Below are positions 55,154-64,000 of a stretch of 64,000 bases of DNA, in pieces. The stretch is from Notospermus geniculatus (taxonomy: Eukaryota > Nemertea > Pilidiophora > Heteronemertea > Lineidae). The position numbers were made by a program, and so were the translations under genes. The stretch is from assembly GCA_002633025.1 (NCBI GenBank), contig NMRB01001259.1, positions 1 through 64,000 of the forward strand, written 5' to 3'. The notes below the pieces were generated by a model. It was not told the origin of the DNA. It ran no database searches and was given only the letters and a program-made list of their open reading frames with translations. How positions within the stretch are numbered: the stretch's first letter is position 1; each line of letters opens with the position of its first letter.

Positions 55154-55255
55154 GTAATGCAGGTATTCACTTTGTATCACCTCTTGTCATCGCCCAATGG
55201 GGAAACCCAGCTTAGCAGAACTTCAAGCTATACGCCTACCTTCCTTGATTTCCAG

Positions 55256-55402
55256 CTGTCGCAGCTCAAGGATGAACACGCCAAAGAGATTGAAGATATT
55301 CAGGTGAGACTGGAGCAGACGTCATCAGCAGACGACCCAGAAATCGAGAGATTAAAACAACATCATCAACGAGAGATTGAAAACATCAAGTTGAAATTAC
55401 AG
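55256..55402 (+). CDS. AKAP9/pericentrin-like scaffold, coiled-coil exon
   Basis: This 147-bp exon is phase 0-0, with acceptor TTTCCAG and donor CAG|GTAAAT. It encodes LSQLKDEHAKEIEDIQVRLE and on to IENIKLKLQ. Confidence 0.87.
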
Positions 55403-55601
55403 GTAAATGAATGGCAGCGGTGACTTTTTGAATGAAATTTAAATTAAGTTCAGCAGTGGTCCTAGACTCCCTACACAGTTGTGTACCGTGCCCCTTCGGT
55501 TTACCTATTTTCCACCCAAGGGGCATAGGGAGTTTACGGTGCGCCCTTCTCAGACACTAAGTCTCAGCATTGATAAAATGTCACTTTCATTCTGATTCTA
55601 G

Positions 55602-55716
55602 GAGGAGTCGCTCGCTGAACAGCGGAAGAAGCTGGAAGAGATGACACAAGAGATGGAGGCGAGTCGGAACGAGGAGGTGGAACGGATGAAGGAGAGAGTG
55701 ATACAAGATCATCATG
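55602..55716 (+). CDS. AKAP9/pericentrin-like scaffold, phase 0-1 exon
   Basis: This 115-bp exon has acceptor GATTCTAG and donor G|GTAGGT. It encodes EESLAEQRKKLEEMTQEMEA and on to KERVIQDHH plus one base. Confidence 0.87.
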
Positions 55717-55794
55717 GTAGGTGGCGCTATGTGGTCAAGGTCATTTCACACATGACATAGGGTGTTTCAAAAGTACAGTGGAAGCTCTAGCTCT

Positions 55795-56000
55795 TGACAG
55801 ATGTTGTCCTTAATTGAGAGGTGTCCGAATTGCAGAGGTCAAAATGAAGAGAAATGACCTGTTTGTGGCTGAACTTTGGTGTCCTTAATATAGAGGTGTC
55901 CTGACTGCTCAGGTCAGAATGAATAGAAATGGCTGATTTTTGACTGCATTTTGGTGTCCTCAATAGAGAGGTGTCCTCCTGGCAGAGGTGTCCCCAAAGG
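55795..56000. repeat. Three tandem units of a GGTGTCCT repeat
   Basis: Units of about 75 bp end in AGAGAGGTGTCC-type text and contain GGTCAGAATGAATAGAAATG. A single unit of the same family is at 41148-41215, so it is dispersed as well as tandem. Confidence 0.8.
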
Positions 56001-56084
56001 GATGTCCACTCTAATATTGACTTAGACATTTATCACCAATCTACAAACCGGATGAACAAGTGACCAAATCTTGTCTTTATTCAG

Positions 56085-56240
56085 CCGAGTTGGAGCGTTT
56101 CCGTGTTGCGTTGGACAACAAGGAGCTGGACATGCAGGAGAGGATACGGGAACTCGAGCAGAAACACGAGGATGAGTTACAGGCAGCCAAAGAGGAGAGT
56201 AAGAAGAGGATTAACGAGGAGTTGTCAAGGTTACTGGATG
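56085..56240 (+). CDS. AKAP9/pericentrin-like scaffold, coiled-coil exon
   Basis: This 156-bp exon is phase 1-1, with acceptor TTATTCAG and donor G|GTGAGT. It encodes AELERFRVALDNKELDMQER and on to INEELSRLLD. Confidence 0.88.
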
Positions 56241-56284
56241 GTGAGTATCATTTCTGAGACACAAACTGCAGTGGTTTGGTGTAG

Positions 56285-56365
56285 TAGTTCCCTTATCCTG
56301 TTGTGTAGTAGCACCGGTGTCTGCCGACGGGTGAGATGTCTCTGGTTCAGTCCCACTCGGCATGA
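56285..56365 (+). repeat. tRNA-like SINE fragment
   Basis: A stretch ending GGTTCAGTCCCACTCGG contains a B-box-like GGTTCAGTCCC preceded by text of tRNA-like spacing. Decayed, with no complete cloverleaf. Confidence 0.45.
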
Positions 56366-56577
56366 GACTCTGGTCACAAATTCAAATTCTGTTTATTAAA
56401 TCAATAACCCACATGGGGTACAATGAAGTAATTACAATATATACAGATTATGATTGAGATAGCATGGGATAATACAGATGATAAAATGGTTGGCTAATAA
56501 CAGAGAAATATAAATTGGTGTGGGGTAGGCCTAAGAAGGTCACAAGTGAATGACACCACTTTATAACTGTACTTCTT

Positions 56578-56656
56578 AGGAGTCGAACCCACGATCTCAT
56601 GTATGGCCTCCTCGCCAGCGTTAGAGCCTAATCATACCAACTATCTCTCCTTTCAG
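56578..56656 (-). repeat. tRNA-like SINE fragment abutting a splice acceptor
   Basis: On the minus strand, GAGAGATAGTTGGTATGATT (A-box region) is followed by an anticodon-arm-like stretch and GGGTTCGACTCC (B box). Its complement supplies the pyrimidine tract CTATCTCTCCTTTCAG of the exon at 56657. Confidence 0.65.
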
Positions 56657-56841
56657 CTCATCAGCAGGAGATCCGTGCCATCACCCTCGACAACGAGCGA
56701 GAGAAATCTGACCTTGAGGAGGCCCACTGCCAGGTGATCATTGACCTCCGTGAACGATTAAAACACAGCCACCTACAGGCCGTCGATGAAATCGAACAGC
56801 ATTATAAGAATGAGTTTGACGAGTTGGAGAAACATCACACG
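56657..56841 (+). CDS. AKAP9/pericentrin-like scaffold, phase 1-0 exon
   Basis: This 185-bp exon has acceptor CCTTTCAG and donor ACG|GTAGGT. It encodes AHQQEIRAITLDNEREKSDL and on to FDELEKHHT. It is helix with His and Cys, less regular than earlier coils. Confidence 0.88.
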
Positions 56842-57068
56842 GTAGGTTGATCTGCTGTTTGCCTCTGTTTAACAGAGCACCTCATGGTGGAGGGGCGATT
56901 TCACTGCAGCAAGGATGGTGGTATCCAAGGGCACCATGTCGTGGATGGTTTCATTCATGTCGTCCCAACTACATGTACTTAGAGCTGTCTGTTAGAATCT
57001 CATCCACATTTCGTTTCCAACATGTTCGCTGTATTCACCATCTGTTAGAAAGGGTTTCATTACTTATA

Positions 57069-57290
57069 GAGGTCCTTCACTGGCGTCACAACGGTCACAT
57101 GACTGCAAAGAATCGGCCATGTTGGCCGTCAAATGGCCGGCAACGATGTCAAAACTGTCACGTCATGACAATTTGACATCACAATCTGTGTTTTGATGCT
57201 GTGTTCAGGTTGTGACGCTGCTTGACATTTTGACGGCCAACATGGCGGCATCATGTCATCATGGACATGTGACGTCACTTGAAGAACCTC
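57069..57290. mobile_element. 222-bp inverted-repeat miniature element
   Basis: GAGGTCCTTCACTGGCGTCA at the left and TGACGTCACTTGAAGAACCTC-type text at the right are inverted. GGCCATGTTGGCCGTCAAA and TTTTGACGGCCAACATGGC form the inner arms. No certain target duplication. Confidence 0.8.
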
Positions 57291-57562
57291 GATCGACCAG
57301 TGTTAGTTCTTGCCATAAGGCACCCGAAACTCCCTCTCAACCACAGATACTCGGGCCTGTGTGTCCCTAGAACTTGGTGCACATACTAGGCTTACCCCTT
57401 TGATAGAAGCATTCATTGAGGATTGATCGCTCACTCGTCTATTGAAACAAAATCTGTCCTCCATCTCACACCAAACCTGTCCCTGTCCTCTCTCGCACCT
57501 CTCCAACTTTTGTTGCAATCCACATCCATTTCTTTCTTATTCTTGCACGGCGCCCCCTATAG

Positions 57563-57706
57563 GAGGAAATGGAAAAGATGAAACAAGCGAATGATGAGGA
57601 GAAGGAGCGACTCCGTCGACAACTTGATGCACAGTTTCAGGATACTATTTCGACGTTACAGTGGGATCTGGAGGCTCAGCAACTTGAAATGGAAAGTCAA
57701 CGTGAG
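57563..57706 (+). CDS. AKAP9/pericentrin-like scaffold, coiled-coil exon
   Basis: This 144-bp exon is phase 0-0, with acceptor CCCCTATAG and donor GAG|GTAGGC. It encodes EEMEKMKQANDEEKERLRRQ and on to EMESQRE. A 3-kb intron follows. Confidence 0.87.
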
Positions 57707-59094
57707 GTAGGCACTCTTCGAAAACTGCATGCTGATTCATTATAGATGGAGTCTAATCTTTCTGTTGACGCAACAACCATGCGACAGCTACACACTGCTT
57801 CAATAGGCCTATGTGGTTGAAGAGTACAGACAGAATTCAGTGTGTATTACTGTTCAAGTCCTACACACAGTTACACCGACACTGATCAATGCATTGGTCA
57901 ATGTATCCACAACCAGCTTGACCATTCCACCCTTAAGGATAATTGATGCATTTCACCTGCTAATTATCTCATTAAGCAAATCAATATGCCTTGTTAATTA
58001 CTTCAGTTGATTAGTTAGCAGGTATTTTGGTTCAGGTCACACGCAATGAATGCTCTAACAGTGTAAGGTCAGGTCGAAGAGTTAGTTCTCCCCCTCCAAA
58101 TCCTATTTCAAAGAGGCGCTTTGTGCCAGAATTTATGTTTCATTGAAAGTTTTAGGGTAAAAAAGCACCCTAGGCCTATGGAAAGCCTTATCAGAATATT
58201 TTACAATTTAGAGATCAAAGCTTCAGTACTTCCTGTTCACCTTGCCACGGGCCTAACTCGGCCAATTCCTGGTCTTAGAACATATGTAAATTTATTGTAA
58301 AGATGTCGATGTTTAGTTTAATAATAATCACCGACACAAGGAACTCTCCAAGGTGTTTGTTCACAGGTGGGAAAAAATGCCCGAGGGTGGATTGTAGAGG
58401 AATCTGTTGTTGTAGAGACTTGAGTTTCTTTGCTGTTTAAGTTGTGTATCGGACCAAACGAGGCGGGTTTCTGTTGGGATATGGGCGTTTCAGGTTTATT
58501 GAGGTCTACATCAGATTTCTTGTAAGGTAGGCCTAGCGTTCTCTTTTACGAATTGAACCATGTAGTAAAGATGGGTTTACACTTCAACTGAGTGATGGCA
58601 ACAATCGTCGCCCCCAATTCGTCTCTTCGGCTAACTTTGGGATTGTCATCCGTCATCTGACAAAGTGACTGGGGAGAGTAAAGCAACTCAGTGTTGTCCT
58701 GACGATCTCCATCATGCGACCGAAAAAGTGTAAACCTACCTTTTCAGTGATTTGGAGTCATGGTACTGAATGTTCTTATATTTCAGCTAACGTTAAATCT
58801 CCCTGTTCCCTTCACCTTATTCTGTTGTCTGTTCAACCTTCCTTGGTTGCTTCCTCGCTTCACCTCCGCCATCTCTTGATTTCATACCCTCAGCGCCACC
58901 TATATGTTTCAACTGTATTCATTATTTAGGTTGTTTGCTTGACTGCACGAAAGATAGAAAAACAACGCAAGGTAAAACTGACAAGTGTTGGAAGCTTTTT
59001 GGCGAATCCCCGACTAACATGGTTAAAACTTGTGTTCTGAGGACGCCATGCTGGGGAGGAAGAGAAATCCCTGAGATCAAACTTGTATGTAATG

Positions 59095-59175
59095 TGGTCT
59101 GTTCTGAGGTAGTACTTTGCGGGATTCGAACCCACAACCTCCTGCATACTGCACCATTTGTTTGTGAGCTGGAGT
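59095..59175 (-). repeat. tRNA-like SINE fragment
   Basis: The minus strand reads GCAGGAGGTTGTGGGTTCGA followed by ATCCCGC, a good T-arm with B box, but its A box is weak. Probably tRNA-derived SINE. Confidence 0.6.
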
Positions 59176-59186
59176 CATTCTCCATT

Positions 59187-59372
59187 AAGCCCGTGTCACA
59201 CTGTCCCGAAGTTGACACCCTGATAAGTGCCAGCCAGAAGAAGACCCCGGTTGGGATCGAAAACTTGCAAGATTCTGGAAGTTGACTTCGGGGCCATCTT
59301 CACGCGAAATTCAAAATTCCATATTCGTGTGGCCATCGGGTGTCTAATTTTGGGACAGTGTGACACGGGCTT
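59187..59372. mobile_element. 186-bp miniature element with perfect 21-bp ends
   Basis: AAGCCCGTGTCACACTGTCC and its exact reverse complement bound the element. Perfect termini suggest recent insertion. It directly follows the SINE fragment. Confidence 0.88.
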
Positions 59373-60243
59373 TCGTGGCTGGACATCCATTCTAGATAGA
59401 GATTATGGGCGTAAAAAGTGCTGATTTTGGTTGGATTAGATCAGCAGCTTCAGGTTTACTCCCTGCATGTGTCAGCAACAAGTTGGCTGTTGATCTCTCA
59501 GATCTTCTCTCCTTTCCCCAAGCAGTTTGTATCATTTCTGTTTCAGTGAATGCTTGTGTTTTAGAACTCGGTTTGATATCATGCTTTTTGACCTTGTGTC
59601 AGGTTGTACTCAATGCTGATAACAGAGAAGGACTTTTGGACAGTCTGCTACATTCACCTAGCTTGGGGTGCTAGAAATTTAGTGTAGGCTGTAATCTGGG
59701 GATGGAAGGATGGCCCATAGCTCGCACCTGCAGTTGTAGCTAGTGCAGGTGGCCATGTCAAGGGACCTTATTCACACCGTCTCCATTGGAGTTTGGCTTG
59801 GTAACATGACTGGTTGTTGTGCAGTGCTGTCCAAGCTAAGGATGACAATCCAGCGTTACATTCAATCTCAAATTACTCCTGTGTGTTCGTCAATGATCAG
59901 CGCCCCCTTTAAGTTGATGTCACCCACTGTATTTTGCCGTTATTTCAGTTCTGAGACGTGCACTTTGTTTTAGTTCTTACTAACAGCTCATTATTAGCAT
60001 GGTGATTGATTCATTTCATCATACATTTTATTAGTTTTAACCCATCCTCACCCTGGTTACTGGGCGCTGATCCAATATTGTTTGTGTGTTGAAGTGCTGC
60101 CCTCTGGTGGGCTGTGAGAGTACTGTAGGGCGGCATCACTATCAGTGCCTGTTACTCCTGATGTGTTCAGCTGATGTCAGATCAGTATCACAATCAGATT
60201 GACCCTACAACCTTCAGTTGGATCACTTCACCACTACTGACAG

Positions 60244-60363
60244 CAGTGTTTCCGCCAGAGGGGGGACAGGGCGGGATAACCCCCCCTTAATGGCAAAATT
60301 TGTGTTTTTGACCAAGAATTCTGTCAAATTTTCTCTCTCCCCAAATTCCTGGTAGAAACACTG
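60244..60363. mobile_element. 120-bp miniature element with 5-bp target duplication
   Basis: Starts CAGTGTTTCCGCCAG and ends CTGGTAGAAACACTG, flanked by GACAG (60239-60243 and 60364-60368). The same family as the 1540-1668 fragment, and its ends resemble those of 2840-3100. Confidence 0.88.
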
Positions 60364-60750
60364 GACAGCCAGAGTAGGCCTATCCTTTGTCCTAATTCAC
60401 TCAATCAATGGAGCAAATCTTGTACAAGGGCCTTACTCAAAGTGTTATGTCATTGAAAAGATGTCAATTTCGTGGTAGAGCTGTTGGAATAGGCCTGACA
60501 ATATGAGGCCCTATCCTTTAATAAGGTGTTTTGGCATAGTCTCCTTCCAATTCTTTTGCATTTGAAAACATGTCTGCCTCTAAGGAATATGGGAAGGCTC
60601 CTAAAAAAGTGAGATTTCAAGAGCTGGTGACTGTATGTGGTGAAAATGTTGTAGGTATCTGAATTAGATCCCTTTTTCAAAAGGTGTTGCTCCTTCAAAT
60701 CTTGACCCTTCCACACATTAGGGTAACCTCATCTCTGTTTATTTTTACAG

Positions 60751-60898
60751 GAGTCCAGCAAGTTCCACGTCAACATGGCCGCCCTCCGTGATTACGTTGA
60801 ACAGTGCATGGGCATCGAAGAGTTAATCACGAGGAAATTAGTGATGATTCTCGGGTTGCAGGCACGGAGGTCGCTGAACACGAGCATGAATGGAAAAG
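60751..60898 (+). CDS. AKAP9-like scaffold, exon with AKAP9-type VNMAALRDYVEQ helix
   Basis: This 148-bp exon is phase 0-1, with acceptor TTTTTACAG and donor G|GTAAGA. It encodes ESSKFHVNMAALRDYVEQCM, then GIEELITRKLVMILGLQ and SMNGK. It is less charged and more hydrophobic than the coiled coils. The pattern resembles a segment in the C-terminal half of vertebrate AKAP9 (LLEVVKTTAAVEETIGRHVL) as I remember it, supporting AKAP9 orthology. Confidence 0.85.
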
Positions 60899-61347
60899 GT
60901 AAGAAATATCTAGCAATTACCCTGCGATCTTTCATTATGAGTCAGGGACCATAGCTACTTGGGGGTGGGCAAAAGACCATTATCACCAAAACTCTGCATG
61001 AAAAACACTTTTGTTAGCCTCATTGGGGCATTTGCTCCCCGGCATCCCCTAGCTACCACTCTGAAGTCGATATGTTTGGTACACCCTGTATGTGGGCATT
61101 AAAAACCATCGTACTCTCTCGTTACGAGTCATTAATTCTGATACGTCCTGTATACTAGCATCGGAAATCATGATGGTCGTTATCAGCATAATGAGTCATT
61201 ATACACGTGGAGGTTCAAGTACATACATAGAGAAAGTGAACATAAGACAAACATGTCATTCTGAATGAACAGTGGAGTAGACCATAAACATTGACATTCT
61301 GGGAGTCTGTGTGATGCTGTTTATATGATGGTTGATTGTGCAAACAG

Positions 61348-61433
61348 CTGGAGATTGCAGCGGAAGAAGCTGAGCGCCATGGATACAGTGATATTTGAGA
61401 GGGTTAGACGTATCCTGGAGGCTGCCGGCATAG
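61348..61433 (+). CDS. Doubtful exon downstream of 60898
   Basis: After an acceptor CAAACAG, one frame reads WRLQRKKLSAMDTVIFERVR then RILEAAGI before a donor-like ATAG|GTTGGT. It looks like real protein, but its phase does not fit the phase-1 donor at 60898. An intervening exon may be missed, or this may be chance. Confidence 0.35.
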
Positions 61434-64000
61434 GTTGGTACAGGCTACTGTGACTGTGCATGCTACTCTTGCTATTGGCCTACATGTACATTGTCACATT
61501 CTGGTACAGGAAGGGAAAGTGAAACTTTCAGTTTCAGGCTGGAAAATCTGGGCCATCTGAACCTCTGTTTACTGGACACCTCTGGCATTCGTTTTATTCT
61601 GCTGGTTTGTTGTCTCAACTGTGTATCAATTATGGCAGACATTGGCGGGAATTCAAACGACCCATTATCAACTGTCAGTAAGAGATGAGGGCAAATTATC
61701 ATTGTCTGTTCATATCTAATAGGCTTGTTCTCTAGGCCTGCTGTTAGGACATGTAATGTATTTCACTACAGCCAGTTGGTGGTCCAAGGCCTAGGGCGGG
61801 CTGAACTCCCCAGCTTTACTCGTATCTGAACAATTAGAAAGCTGTAACACATGGTGATGACATTCTGAGCTGTGACTGAGAAGCCATCACTAGCACACAG
61901 CCTGATTAACACTTCAGTGCAGCTTTTGTCAGAACTGAAAATCGTGAAAACCTTGAATGGCAGCTGAAACCCTGTTTCATAGGTATTCATTGGAAAGCTC
62001 TCTGTGAGTGCTTTCTAAAGAATGCCTATGTAACAGGGTTTCTTTGAGGATTCAGGATTTAACTGGCTGTGAAAGAGTTGGACAGTCATAAGGACACCAG
62101 CATCTGCCCAGTCACAATTTCCAGTTTGTACTGCTCTCTCTTCCATAATCTCACAGTCGCAGTCTCTTGCATATCGTCTTTGATCCAAGCATAATATTTA
62201 CCAATCGTCACGCGGTAAGAACGAACATTCATTTCCTTTCAAATTGATGTCACGGCCTGGGCTGTGTCCTCGGGGCATAATCCAACAATCAGCACGGTTG
62301 TCTTTGAAATAACCCTGTGATCCTAGTCTTTGATCAAAATCACACTTTGGTCTCAGGTAATCATCTTTTCATTCTCCTGTGGTCAGTTCTCTCCATAAGT
62401 ATCAGGAGCAAAACTTTTACGTGGGTGTGACCAGGGACTCGAGAGAGGGTGAACCCACCACTGCAGAGGTGACAGGCCCCCTGTATCCACTCTGACACCC
62501 GATCTGAAACCAACGTGGATGATGCCGAAATGAAAAATTGGCGGAAATCCCACAAATGGAGAGTGAATACAATACGCCATTATGTTCAACAATGGCACGT
62601 GATGTTTGCTTTGAACTTGCCGTTGGAGACTGCTATTCAATCATGTGTAGTAAAAGTAGCCATGCATATTTAATAATCTTAATAATATTTCATGAGTAAT
62701 AGGGGCTTGCACCCACATTTGAACTGCTCCCAGCCAGGATTACAGTCTGGAAGGGCGGTTCACCATACCGGTACTCAGCACAGTGGGGCCAAGTGTGATG
62801 CGACGATTCTTATAGTGATAATGTAGTGGATTTTAGTTTGATTTGTTGGATCTGGGACATGCCGTTTCCTTTTCATTCCCAATCATTACCAACGAGGCTG
62901 GATTGATCGTACAAGCCAAATATCTAGCTGATAAGACTGGCTGTGATGTGGGTGTATTCAATCGCAGTGAGATCTTGTGTTCCGTTTCCACTGGTTTACT
63001 CATAAACCCGGCTCGCCGTTTCACCAATTGCTGTTTCAATGCCACTTGTTATGAGTGGTGGGTGTGAGGTTGTGTTCCCTTCATCCAGGAGTATTCAACA
63101 CCGAGTGCTTGACGTTCAACGAGGGGAGAATTTCTAAATACTTTATCTGCCGTGTGATTTCTCTACAGTTTTACGATTTCAAGCAGACATGCTAATACGG
63201 TCTGTCTGATAAGTAACAGAGCATGGTGTATTTATTGCTGAGATTTCTACGTCATTCTTCACACTTTGATTTTATATTTGTCTTATTTTTTCGTTTCTCC
63301 TCCCCGCAATTATTTCAAACCAGTTAAACCAGCCATGGTTTAGTATTGAACAATGGTTCGACAACTGGTGGAACTTAAAATGTTTTGTTTAGGCTTGTCA
63401 GGATTTACTGTGAAAGAAAGTGGATTAACAGTAATCCATTCAAATTCAATATTTGCCTATATTCAGAAGTTTAGGGCCAACCTGATCGGCCCTTATTGAT
63501 TGGTGAAAAAAAGGGCCTGAAGGTTTTGAAACTCCAGACTTTTCAAACTCCAGACTTTCACTTGATATTCATCAAGTAGTTCTAAGTCTCGTACTTCGTC
63601 CGGTTTTGCATGTATTGCTCTCAGGAATAATCGGCCATTATTGTGGATACACCTGACACTCTGTACCCGACTTTCCCAATCTTTGTGGGCAAATTCAAGG
63701 ATTATCATTGAAATAATACAGACAACAATGGATAAACTTTGTATCTTCTGTGATTGAATGGAGGAATAAATCTTTGCATGGACTGAAGTAGTAGCAGAAG
63801 TTAGCATGGCATCGTTTGGGTCTGGGGCATTGTGGCCGTGTAAGTCATCGTTTTAACCCCGGCAGGCAGCTAGACCCCCCCCCAATACTTCTGTGATTGA
63901 GTCTCCAATTCTCTTTCATACGTTGCTTCCCAGTGCTTCGGTTTCCTCCTACATTTCATCAGACTTGGTCTTCTTTTCTCCACCTTTCATATTGAATATT
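61434..64000. other. 3' non-coding part of the window
   Basis: No further exon could be supported and no PACT-domain coding sequence was seen. It contains a 76-bp hairpin at 61967-62042 and ordinary A/T-rich sequence. The gene must continue beyond the window. Confidence 0.6.
61967..62042. repeat. 76-bp hairpin element
   Basis: AAACCCTGTTTCATAGGTAT and ATGCCTATGTAACAGGGTTT at the ends are imperfect inverted copies, with arms of about 32 bp. Probably a small miniature element. Confidence 0.78.

Larger units (their letters stand above)
57707..60750. other. 3-kb intron with SINE and miniature elements
   Basis: Contains a tRNA-like SINE piece (59095-59175), an inverted-repeat element (59187-59372) and a 5-bp-duplication element (60244-60363). 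The rest shows nothing recognisable, and no exon is needed for phase. Confidence 0.8.

Noticed and set aside
62843-63067. 74-codon Cys-containing frame as an exon
   Set aside because: No splice sites in phase and no similarity to the gene's other exons; likely chance.

Overview
This is a window of animal genomic DNA. GT-AG introns interrupt + strand coding sequence, and the introns are long and full of miniature transposons, tRNA-like SINE fragments and minisatellites. The octamer TAGGCCTA and related words recur in the non-coding DNA. Allelic sequence differs by about 1 percent. I infer a marine invertebrate, possibly a deuterostome, but the species cannot be fixed from the sequence. Single N characters at 3727, 4497, 24011, 30307, 34389 and 42736, the NN at 39418-39419 and the 37-N run at 21275-21311 mark assembly joins.

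One gene explains all convincing coding sequence: a very large, almost wholly coiled-coil protein of the AKAP9 (AKAP450)/pericentrin family, a centrosome/Golgi scaffold that anchors protein kinase A. The gene is partial at both ends. The initiator exon is not seen, and no C-terminal PACT domain is visible before the window ends. Coding exons are at 3240-3392, 4855-5013, 5181-5255 and 5433-5600. A giant exon follows at 9279-23438, then a 197-bp intron and a second giant exon (24872-30306, cut by an N). After about 16 kb of non-coding DNA come exons at 46365, 46689, 47165, 47829, 48180, 48504, 48816, 49547, 51512, 54543, 55025, 55256, 55602, 56085, 56657, 57563 and 60751, with one doubtful exon at 61348. 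Splice phases chain consistently from the first exon to the join at 30307, and again from 46365 to 60898.

The protein alternates long Glu/Lys/Leu/Gln coiled coils with Ser/Pro/acidic linkers. Several kinds of internal repeat are visible: a 335-residue block duplication carrying Ala/Val helices that fit the PKA RII-binding pattern, a duplicated EGAPDSTASPLPGDDxWG motif, three YISE motifs, four 71-residue repeats, 43-residue and 35-residue tandem repeats, and three consecutive 1-1 phase exons of 207, 207 and 204 bp.

The 1235-bp repeat 22776-24010 / 24012-25246 is an unmerged allelic contig overlap rather than a biological duplication. A similar unmerged overlap of about 420 bp surrounds 42736.

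The non-coding DNA holds several families of terminal-inverted-repeat miniature elements. One group has CAGNG-type or CAGG-type ends and 5-bp target duplications, another has TA target duplications, and one element is nested inside another. At 422-1506 there are 20-bp palindromes that share the frame CGATGNNGAATTCNNCATCG but differ in the paired NN positions.
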